From positions 15,998,971 to 16,062,970 of the forward strand of contig NC_049991.1 in assembly GCF_000003815.2 (NCBI RefSeq): DNA of 64,000 bases, read 5' to 3'. Positions 57,401 through 64,000 of this stretch are shown piece after piece. The notes under the pieces were generated by a model. That model saw only the letters and a program-made list of their open reading frames with translations, searched no databases and had not been told where the DNA came from. How positions within the stretch are numbered: position 1 is the stretch's first letter; the number at the start of each line of letters is the position of its first letter. Both the position numbers and the translations under genes were made by a program. Source of the stretch: Branchiostoma floridae. Taxonomy: Eukaryota; Chordata; Leptocardii; Amphioxiformes; Branchiostomatidae.

Positions 57401-60400
57401 GTAACAGATACATATGGAAACCTGGAGTGCTGAGTCCATCGCTGCTTTACCTGACTTAGCTCTTGAATGTGTTTGTTTAGCTGTGTGGAATACTGTGAAG
57501 ATGATTTTCACAAAGCAAGTGTCAGACATAAAGTTACTAAACTCACCCCTGGCCAAGGAGATATCCAGGACGACAAATGGATACTGGTGTCTGTTGTACA
57601 TGTGGTAGACTTCGTTCACAACCTTGGACACCTGCACAATGCATAGGACAGAAGGTTAACTCGGAATTTCTATCTACAGTGAGGGTGCCATACAAAACTC
57701 AATGCCTTTTTGACTTAAAAGCAATAAGCCACACTTAAATAATAGCAAGGTAGAAAGTGGTAATTAGCTGTGGTAGACTTCAAAACTCTCTTTTCCTGGC
57801 ATCAAACCACACACAAACAAATCGTACATGATATGTTCAACAAGTCTAAAATGGAAGGTATTTACGATAGTGTCCAATTCAATCACATTGTCAGTACAAA
57901 TATTGTAAGCTAAACCAATCAACAGCTGTTTGCAAGAGGGAAGGCAGAGCTACCTGTGCTACCAGTGTAGTATCAATGAGAGAGATGTACACTGCCTGGT
58001 TGCCTGTTTATAGGGCTGATTTTGACAGACTTTGAAGTCTGCCATTCAATCGTAGAGGTTTACAGATGTTCAAGTTCCAGTTGCCCTCTAGAGTAAATAA
58101 CATTACTACAAAATCACATATCTACCTTTGGCAGATCACAAGGTCTCTTGTTGATAAAGAAGTACTGCCTGTCTGAGCTGCTCCTGCCCTGGCCATGGGA
58201 ACATGTGGACAGGTAACCTGTAATACTGACGAATAAAAACAGGCTTTAGCCAATCTGGTGCATGTATTCATCTTTTTGATGTTGTCTGATACTTGTATCT
58301 TTATCCGTATCCGTACAGATGGAACAACTGCTCTCCACACCAGTTTTAGAGTTATGTGATGCATTTTTCTCTCTTTACAAATGATCACATTTTAAAGCAC
58401 TCAGCTAGCAAAAAGGAACTAGTTTATTCACCTGAAGAGGTCTGTGTTGCCCCCCTTGACCCCCATCTCCTCCGCCACCTCCTGACTGGGTCTGTTCTGC
58501 ACAAACTGCAGCAGGCCCGACAGCTGCTTGGGACCGAACACGTTGGTGACGTTTTCCTTCATGTTCATGTTCCCATTGGTGCTCACCACTGTCGTACGCT
58601 TACTGAGGGGTGAATAAAGAACTGGTGTTGAAGTGTAGCAACTATCAAAAAATTGTGTTGGAGTATAGCAACAGCATTTTTATAAAGGGACTGAACACGT
58701 TGGTGACGTTTTCCTTCATGTTCACGTTCCCATTGGTGCTCACCACTGTGGTGCGCTTACTGAGGGGGAAATAAAGAACTAGTGTTGAAGTATAGCAACT
58801 ATCAAATAGAAAGACAGGATAAGAACACAGCAGTTTGGAGTTAGTTGGTGACATTCTCCTTCATGTTCACATTCCCATTGGTGCTCAATACTGTGGTGCG
58901 CTTGCTGAGGGGTGAATAAAGAACTGGTCATACTCATAGCAACTATCAAATAATTAAAGTCAGCATTTTCATAAAGGGGCCGAACGCTTTGGTCACATTC
59001 TCCTTCATGTTCATATACTTCACTGCTTTACACCCTTCTTAAAAAAACTGAAACATACTCTAGAATTTTGATACATTCAATCACTAGACCAGGAACAGAA
59101 TGAACAGCATGACCCCATAAGACTCACCCTTTGCCAGCCTGATTAGTGCAGGTTATTCTGACATTAGTGCTGATGATGCAGTAGGCATACAGCACAGTCA
59201 ACATCCTGGAGTACTCCTGGGGAGACACAGATGGAAACATGGTCATTTTGACTGGTAAATCCCTCAAGTATCAGGTAAGTTACAGTAGTAGCTCTGTCCA
59301 GTCTTGAGTAGACTTTTATGGGATAACACTGCTCGCTCGCTCACCATTACACCACTCACTCACTCATTCACATGCTTGCACCTAGGTGCCATCCCATTGA
59401 ATCCATATCCTGTTACAGCAACAAATATAGTTTAAAGTACCAGCATTGTTGATAATGTATATACTATACACGTAAATGTAAATACATATGTTACTTTGTA
59501 GACAAGTCTTCTATATCATAAGACAAAGCAGTATTTAAGAGCATCTTTTTTTTCTTACCTTCTTAAGATTCCTGAGAAACTCCTTATGTCTGACTGGGAG
59601 TGTGCAGAAAATCTGCTGGATGGTGACAGTGGTGCCTTGCTGGAAAACAAAAATCACCAGTCAACCTTCTGTGCAATGTTTTATTCTCATAAACAAGGTG
59701 CCTAATACTTGAAACCACAATCTAGATTTGTGGCATAACAGTTGGAGCATTTGGTTGATAACCTGGGATCATCCTCTGATATGACCCTGATATGATGTTG
59801 TGCCCTTGGGGAAGGTAACATCTATTATCATAATACCGGTACGTTTACGACGATTTCTCTAGCCATACTGAATTGACAAATTGTCAACGCATCATTTTCT
59901 CCAGTTACATGTTGCTGTTATAGGTTACCCTTGCCACTTCTTCTGTGTAACTTTTCTGCCACTCTTGTCCTGCTAAAAGCGTAATATTGTAATTGTAACA
60001 CGCCGCGGAATTACACGGCGAACGGGCGCGTGGCTGGGAGGGGGTAAAAAATACCGGTAGGAAGAAACACGGCACAATTAACTGCCGCTATGCACATTTA
60101 TACATCCTCTGATGTTCCTTCCTTTAGTGTCAGTAAATGCATAAAACATAAACCTGCATGAGCATACAAAATGTCATGAGAAAACGGACGTATACTGTCA
60201 AGAATTTTCATTTAACTTCTGTCCGTCACAACCGCTATGACGTAATACTTCACTGCTAGCGTAGATATAAAAATGGCGGGAAAATGGCTGCGTACGTTCA
60301 ATTTTGCCCATTCAGTCTTAGATCCGGGCTATTATGCAACGGTTCTTCACACTTTTACATGAGTTGTAGGTCACCAACAGAAATTCAAGATTGTTGTTGA

Positions 60401-62825
60401 ATCATGTTCGTCTTGTGCCGTGAGCATGTGTAATTATGATCTATAAATTTGGCAATGAATGTGACAGTGTGTTCGTCCCACGACGAGCTGCCTACCCCGA
60501 AAAAGATACTGAAAACTTTTGGCCTTGTTGTCTTCGAATGCATTGTTATCGATGCTTTGTAAATGGTGTATTGGACACCTAGATGTCTGAAGTGTGCACA
60601 GCTCAGAAATAACTATTGTTGCATGTGTAGATCTCTTTAAGTTCCAGTATTTTTAATCTACCGGTATAAGTCTTACTACCGGTATTATGCCAATGCATGT
60701 TAAATCTAATATGACTTTCGTCACTTTACAGTGAAGCAACACCCACTTGATCTCCAGGCTAATCAATTGTCTAAACTTTGTCCTAACACTGATAGGAACA
60801 CACACTGATTTGAAGTGCCAAAAGAAGTGCATATTTGCCACCACGGATAGCATTTTATCTTTAAATCTAAGATGACAAAATAAATCTACAATGTAGATGA
60901 AAAAATTACAAATACAACTTAGATGAAAAATTGCACCAGCATTCATATATGCTCAGTCATCTCAAGAAATGACTTGGACATGTACATAGTCACACACAAA
61001 TTTTTTTTTTTTTCGTTTTGGTTCCTGCACTTTGCACTTAATTTTTCCTCACGCCACCGGCCGCAAGGACCTGCACCTGACCTGGATGTGATGCTCTCAC
61101 AGAGAGCTTTGTCCAGTACCTTATTGAGATTGAGATGTCACAAAGATCTGACTACCCACCTGTCTAGCACATGGTGTCTTCTGTATGAGTTTGCCATTGT
61201 GATTATACACTAACTTGGTGCCAACGTGGGCATCCCTGTGGCAGGTGGTGATACACAGGTCACTGGGAAAGGAAAACAAACATTCATCATCATGCATTTC
61301 TGCTGTAAAATTCAGTACTAGTACTTCTGTATTCATTCTGTATACAGACTTACTGTACTTTTTCCGATTCATGTATAAACATAATTTGAAGATGACTATA
61401 CTTATCAGTAAAACAGTTTCTAGCTCAGAAATTGACTGTTGAGAGAAAAAACCTGTATGTGATGCTAGTTCACCTTTACTCGCGGGGTAACCTATATACG
61501 TTGTATTTAGAACAGGGCAGTGTTTAGGATTATCAAACCGACGGAAAGTGGTTAAAAATTGCAATATTTAAAAAAGATCATCTGTCTTCTTAACATCCCT
61601 AAATATACCCTTATTCAAAAGCAATGGATATAGGTCACCTCAAGGATAAAGGTGAACTAGTGTTATCACTATCAGCAGAGAAGCACTGTAAAATAACTTA
61701 AAGCCAGGTTTTACCTGAGTGCACAGAGGGAGCTGAGAGCCTCCCCCCTGAACCCAAATGTTTCCACCGACGTCAGATCTGAGAAGTCCTGTAGTTTGGA
61801 GGTGTGGTGCTTCAGCGCTGGGTGACGGTAAAAAAAAACATAGATAGCAATTTATTGCTCAAATATTTCACTATTGAAAGGGTGAGGACTTTCATGGATA
61901 CTTTTATGAGTAGTCAGATTATTATAAGGGGTGTGTAAAAGAAAATTCCTACAAGTTTGTCAGGCAACTTGAACAAACAGACTCACTCCGTATCCTGTTT
62001 ATCGTCCATTGTTCCCTGTTACAGAGCAGTTAGTAATAATCCTTCCTATCAAACAAAAATGTCTCTTTTGATGCAAGATAGCTATCAGTACATCAAGAAA
62101 TGGATGACTTACTGAGTCCTTCAAAGTTGCTCTCCTCCACTCCTGAGCCGTTGTCGACCACCTCCAGCAGTTCTGAGCCGTACTCCTTCAGACGGATGTC
62201 TGTGGAAGGGAATAGCAGTCAACACTTGTGTGGAGTGATAGCATAAAACTGTTGTGTACACGTAGAACAGAGAGCTGGGGAGTGATGATCAGCAAGGTTA
62301 TGGTCATTGTGTTTGCTAGTACAATCAAACTGCACAAGTTATTATCATTACTTGCATTAAAAATTGTTTCTCTCTGTTTGTCACAATCATTCTTAAATAA
62401 ACACTAATTCACACACAGCTCAATATTTCAAAAGTGATTATGACACATTTTCCTGGTGTCAGTTCCTATGTTTGTAGCATATACTAGTATTCCCAGTGTA
62501 TACTAAGGCCCCGTTCATGATGCAAAAAATGAAACGGTTCTGTCGGTTAGGCCTGGAAATCCGGCTTGCCTAACCGATAGAACCGTTTCATTTTTTGCAT
62601 CATGAACGAGGCCTAAGTTTGTGGCCTATATTCGGGTGTCTCCTAGTCCTACCTAAGTTTGTAGCACACATTCCCAACGACCTGTCTCCTACCTATGTTT
62701 GTTGCCCCTGCGTCCAGACTGTTCTCGACCAGCTCCTTCATGGCGGTGGCGAGGTTCAGCACCACCTGGCCGGAGCAGATCTGGTGCACCGAGCGCCGGT
62801 CGATGGGCTGGATCGGGCCTGCCAT
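36406..62825 (-). CDS. PMS2: Mismatch repair endonuclease PMS2, 20 coding exons, 916 aa
   Basis: PMS2 pairs with MLH1 as MutL-alpha and nicks the new strand in DNA mismatch repair. Exons in transcript order: 62825-62693, 62199-62113, 61817-61715, 61262-61160, 59639-59559, 59216-59128, 58602-58432, 58225-58126, 57631-57547, 57150-57071, 56539-56461, 43108-43060, 41104-41074, 40144-40110, 39979-39921, 39711-38826, 38439-38346, 37900-37726, 37411-37305, 36609-36406; every phase joins. The GHKL ATPase motifs are [11 protein letters not shown] (31-41), DNGSGV (60-65) and GFRGEAL (95-101). A long poorly conserved linker contains a PIP box QRKLDTFF (429-436). The endonuclease motif is [12 protein letters not shown] (754-765), with QRLIQP at 776-781, SRACR at 864-868 and CPHGRP at 898-903. 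The start [10 protein letters not shown] is about ten residues shorter than human; an extra upstream exon cannot be excluded. Human PMS2 is 862 aa. Confidence 0.95.
37071..37292. mobile_element. Fold-back element, TAATCTCC family, copy 4
   Basis: TAATCTCCAGGCAGATCTAC plus CAGTGGCATAAGGAGTTTAG is mirrored by CTAAACTCCTTATGCCACTG and GTAGATCTGCCTGGAGATTA. An inner GGAGTGTTCTGA pair is also inverted. It starts only 12 bases past the donor of PMS2 exon 19, inside intron 19. Confidence 0.75.
40624..40836. mobile_element. TIR element with TAGTTCACCTTTA ends, copy 1
   Basis: TAGTTCACCTTTACTTGTGG and GGTAACCTATATCTG at the left are inverted (with drift) at the right as ATATAGTTTACCCCGCGG and ATAAATGCCAACTA. 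Inner arms CAGGGTAGGGATA and TACCCTGTTTT also pair. Copy 2 is at 61465-61660. Confidence 0.65.
41660..42660. repeat. Dispersed repeat made of about 280-bp units
   Basis: Three units each carry an 'ATAACT(T)(C)GAGAA...ACGG/TGG' block (about 41725, 42003 and 42284) followed by a TTTGGTATGTAGGTA-type segment. Two contain GCATTTTTGTCAA before it and TTTGCATAATTAATGAG after it. A TG-rich microsatellite (41668-41700) sits at the left edge. I cannot name the element. Confidence 0.6.
45300..45645. repeat. Three diverged about 115-bp tandem units
   Basis: Each unit reads roughly CAACTTTAGCTGCACATGT, CAATTCCAATGAT, TTCCACATTTTTCA, GATTTCCAGGATGAAA. They start near 45318, 45430 and 45553. Confidence 0.65.
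48774..49525 (+). CDS. Secreted or membrane leucine-rich-repeat protein, 3' cut by gap
   Basis: Exon 48774-48899 (42 codons; its acceptor TTACAG ends at 48740, and the ATG follows) joins exon 49189-49525 in phase 0. The protein has a hydrophobic signal peptide (about 13-28) and then an LRRNT cap [15 protein letters not shown] (31-45), with the cap split by the intron. Three to four 24-residue LRRs follow, with LxxLxLxxNxLxxLPxGxFxGL spacing. The sequence runs into a 100-N gap at 49526. LRRNT proteins of this kind are extracellular receptors or matrix proteins; the partner is unknown. It is nested in PMS2 intron 11 on the opposite strand. The tandem-repeat ORF after the gap may be its tail. 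Confidence 0.75.
49526..49625. other. Assembly gap (100 N)
   Basis: Exactly 100 N inside or just after the LRR exon. The true length is unknown, and translated X residues here mean nothing. Confidence 0.98.
49633..50485 (+). CDS. Tandem 56-58-residue repeat protein, 5' partial, with 1-nt frameshift
   Basis: Five copies of a repeat read about [19 protein letters not shown], then a short K/R-rich link, then [17 protein letters not shown] and a Ser-rich spacer. The TLKR blocks start at 49735, 49906, 50080, 50248 and 50423. The spacings 171, 174 and 168 are multiples of three; the last, 175, is not. An extra A in AAGAAGATGAGA (about 50275-50285) ends the frame at TGA, while the repeat continues in the next frame to TGA 50483-50485. 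The repeats are polar, charged and rich in SP/TP sites, suggesting a disordered cytoplasmic or intracellular region. Two stops right after the gap (49627-49632) leave the 5' link unclear. I do not recognise the family. Confidence 0.6.
51036..51041 (+). terminator. Poly(A) signal for the repeat/LRR transcript
   Basis: AATAAA 550 bases after the end of the repeat ORF, on the same strand. Confidence 0.4.
52659..53029. mobile_element. TIR element with AGGCCACACCAATTTAATTT ends
   Basis: About 38 bases (AGGCCACACCAATTTAATTT, CTTGGTTCACGGATT) at 52660 return inverted at 52995-53027. A second arm (AATAAAAATAAAAA and its inverse) lies inside. At 371 bp with no ORF, it is a non-autonomous DNA element. 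Confidence 0.8.
53579..53671 (+). promoter_or_regulatory. Candidate TATA promoter and 5' UTR exon of the mucin-like gene
   Basis: CATAAAAG at 53579-53586 precedes a likely non-coding first exon ending in AAAAAG and GTAACT (donor after 53671). The matching acceptor TATTTCAG ends at 54471, 18 bases before the ATG. This is inferred from spacing and splice signals only. Confidence 0.35.
54490..55275 (+). CDS. Small mucin-like, probably GPI-anchored protein, 2 exons, 99 aa
   Basis: Exon 1 (54490-54705) encodes a signal peptide (about 1-20, ending ASATAQ) and a Thr/Ala/Gly-rich stretch full of possible O-glycosylation sites (repeats such as [14 protein letters not shown]). Exon 2 (55192-55275, after ATTTTCAG) continues in frame with ATTTASGTT and ends in a hydrophobic [18 protein letters not shown] with no charged tail. 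That is the layout of a GPI-anchored surface mucin. The ATG is preferred over the TTG at 54484 because it follows the acceptor and gives a clean signal peptide. Reading through the donor gives an alternative end at 54846 (see findings). It is nested opposite PMS2. Confidence 0.65.
54889..54894 (+). terminator. Poly(A) signal after the unspliced mucin exon
   Basis: AATAAA 43 bases after the stop (54844-54846) of the intron-retained reading frame. It would support a short alternative transcript. Confidence 0.35.
55320..55655. repeat. Tandem duplication in the mucin-like gene's 3' region
   Basis: About 170 bases at 55321-55495 (GAATCAAGAACAGGAATGTT, CTTCTTCATAAAATGACTCA, CTAAGTAGCAACTTTG) are repeated with drift at 55500-55655. 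Confidence 0.7.
56386..56424. repeat. (CATC)n microsatellite
   Basis: CATTCATTCATCCATCCATC and further units, 37 bases before the end of PMS2 exon 11 on its intronic side. Confidence 0.9.
56892..56962. repeat. Hairpin with 21-bp perfect arms
   Basis: TATGCCAAATAGCAATTACT plus C returns exactly inverted as GAGTAATTGCTATTTGGCAT plus A around a 29-base loop. It lies in PMS2 intron 10. One arm also occurs at 15981-16013. Confidence 0.8.
58534..59020 (-). repeat. Tandem partial duplicates of PMS2 exon 7
   Basis: The 5' third of exon 7 and its upstream intron edge occur four times, anchored at GTTGGTGA(C)(G/A)TT at 58542 (real exon), 58699, 58844 and about 58988; periods are 157, 145 and 144 bases. 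The second and third copies keep the acceptor (CCCCTCAG) and the [11 protein letters not shown] coding start, but run into TGA or TAA before any donor. The fourth is a fragment. The real exon is chosen because only it has the full frame and donor. Confidence 0.85.
59729..59822 (+). mobile_element. Degraded tRNA-derived SINE
   Basis: GTGGCATAACAGTTGGAGCA, TTTGGTTGATAACCTGGGATC and TTGTGCCCTTGGGGAAGG line up with the A-box, B-box region and body of the SINE at 28908, with substitutions and a truncated end. Confidence 0.55.
60238..60284 (+). promoter_or_regulatory. CRE/TATA/E2F-like motif cluster inside PMS2 intron 4
   Basis: TGACGTAA (60238-60245), TATAAAAA (60266-60273) and GGCGGGAAAA (60275-60284) lie within 47 bases. 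The sequence ATAAAAATGGCGGG opens a 29-codon ORF (60273-60362) with no known match. A CpG-rich block (CGCCGCGG, GGGCGCGTGG) lies at 60001-60035. This is a possible cryptic or nested promoter. Confidence 0.25.
61465..61660. mobile_element. TIR element with CTAGTTCACCTTTA ends, copy 2
   Basis: CTAGTTCACCTTTACTCGCG and GGGTAACCTATA at the left are inverted at the right as TATAGGTCACCTCAAGG and ATAAAGGTGAACTAG. It is the same family as 40624-40836 and lies in PMS2 intron 3. Confidence 0.7.
62504..62615. mobile_element. Fold-back MITE with TAAGGCCCCGTTCATGATGC ends
   Basis: About 48-bp arms are nearly perfect inverses: AAGGCCCCGTTCATGATGC, AAAAAATGAAACGGTTCTGT and CGGTTAGGC against their mirror. 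The loop is about 14 bases. It lies in PMS2 intron 1. Confidence 0.85.
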
Positions 62826-64000
62826 GTCTGGGCTAATATTCTCCTATATATCCTCTTCTTAATCAACAGAACCTGCTAGTTCAAGTAGTTGGCTGACGAT
62901 GACATTAAATAAATTCCTGGATGGATGCTCGGTGATAATCATGAGGGGAGATATTCACAGCAAAACTCAGGTCAAACTCAAAGGTAAAAAAGTTATTGTA
63001 GTCAATCAAACTTGTTTCCATTTATGAATCTTTGTTGGTTGATTTAGAAAAAAAACAATGTGCAAAGTGATTTGTCTTTGCCTCAGGGGCCTTCACACAT
63101 TGCTGATATCCACGAACCTTCCTATTGTAAATGCTCTCTTACAAATTAAGCTCCAACACTACTAAAAGTAAACAACAAAGCGTCCAGAAATTAACAAGTG
63201 TGGCAAGACAGCATGCATGCATCTCCAAGCTTCAGAATGCATCTCCCAAATTTCGTATGTAATTTGCTGCGCAATTTTGAACTCCATCGAACCATCAAAG
63301 CTGTGTATCATCTAGTCAAAACTCATCTGATCATCAGATAGTTGAAGATGATCAAAATTTGATATGGATGAAGGGGAGGGGGGCATTCACCGTCATGAAT
63401 ACTGTACAGTATCTCGTCTATTGTTGTATACATTGGGTCTGAATCTAAATCTACACATTCATGTTTAGATGCTATTTCTTCTACCTGATCAAAATGTAAG
63501 AAAGGAGGTGATATCGTTCAGATAATCGACAAATCTCACCTTGTAGCAAATAAACAAATCAAACACCCGCCACTTTCTGGTCATCATGGGTAGGAATGTA
63601 CCACTGAGACAAGGGGGAGGCAATATTATCTTTAAGGGACGTGGGACGAATCTAAAACTCATTGGTTGTATTTATATATTTACAGTGAATGTTACTTAAT
63701 GATAAATGTTGATTTTTCTCAAAAGAGGGAGTGAGGATTGTTCAGTACGATGATATACAACAAGTACGGTACGTACACACTGTACAAGGACGCCACTAAT
63801 TTTAGCGGAATAGAATAGAACTGCAGTTTCATATGTTAAAACATTCTGGTGGATGCTGATTGGTCAAACGAAAATACCGACCAATCAGGGCAAATTAAAA
63901 TTTGATGCACCGGAATACATAATATCTAGTATCCCGTACATTCTCCAAAAGCTAAATGGTGATTGGGTGTCATCGACCAATGGCAAAGTCCAAGGAAATC
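62826..64000. other. Upstream flank of PMS2
   Basis: No coding signal seen. At the far end are a CCAAT-box cluster (63859-63985) and TATAA-poor DNA. A non-coding or short coding first PMS2 exon could lie here or beyond the window. Confidence 0.4.
63857..63985. promoter_or_regulatory. CCAAT-box cluster, candidate PMS2 promoter
   Basis: Four NF-Y-type pentamers fall within 130 bases: ATTGG near 63860, CCAAT near 63881, ATTGG near 63963 and CCAAT near 63977. They lie about 1.05 kb upstream of the PMS2 ATG. The promoter role is inferred. Confidence 0.3.

Larger units (their letters stand above)
59640..61159. other. PMS2 intron 4
   Basis: It contains a degraded SINE (59729-59822) and a CpG-rich, promoter-like patch at about 60000-60285. 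The remainder is A+T-rich with no supported gene. Confidence 0.5.

Noticed and set aside
58645-58854. Minus ORF with [11 protein letters not shown] taken as an alternative PMS2 exon
   Set aside because: It ends in a stop without a donor and is a truncated tandem copy of exon 7.

Overview
This 64 kb window is nuclear DNA from an intron-rich animal. Many short conserved exons have GT-AG borders, introns run from about 0.4 to 13 kb, and dense short inverted-repeat elements, LINE and SINE remnants and microsatellites fill the non-coding DNA. The mix of genes and repeats looks most like a lancelet (Branchiostoma) or a similar marine invertebrate deuterostome. That assignment is an inference. Two runs of exactly 100 N (13143-13242 and 49526-49625) are assembly gaps of unknown true size.

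Left part (1-28 kb). The window opens inside the 3' exon of a Fjx1/FAM20/GASK1-type secretory-pathway kinase-like gene (2-2023, +). Next is a complete eight-exon PP1-like Ser/Thr phosphatase gene (4587-27917, +, 314 aa). All exon phases join, the metal-site residues fall on PP1 numbering and the RVxF groove is intact. Its last intron carries a 4.9 kb TTAA-flanked terminal-inverted-repeat element (20898-25797). The element holds a broken P2X7-intracellular-domain-like gene on + and a possible three-exon, 86-aa gene of unknown function on -, pointing at each other.

Middle (28-36 kb). A repeat-rich intergenic stretch containing a tRNA-derived SINE leads to GFER/ALR, a complete three-exon FAD-linked sulfhydryl oxidase gene (33559-35915, +, 188 aa).

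Right part (36-64 kb). PMS2, the mismatch-repair endonuclease subunit of MutL-alpha, lies on the minus strand as 20 coding exons (36406-62825) encoding 916 aa. It converges on GFER, with poly(A) signals about 120 bp apart. Its 13.4 kb intron 11 hosts plus-strand nested genes: a secreted or membrane LRR protein cut by a gap, a 56-58-residue tandem-repeat protein with a 1-nt frameshift, and a small mucin-like, probably GPI-anchored protein.

The genes are functionally unrelated housekeeping and accessory genes. The most interesting points are the TTAA element and its cargo, a canonical PIP box formed at an exon junction of PMS2, tandem partial duplicates of PMS2 exon 7 with decoy acceptors, and a LINE tail abutting a PP1 splice acceptor.
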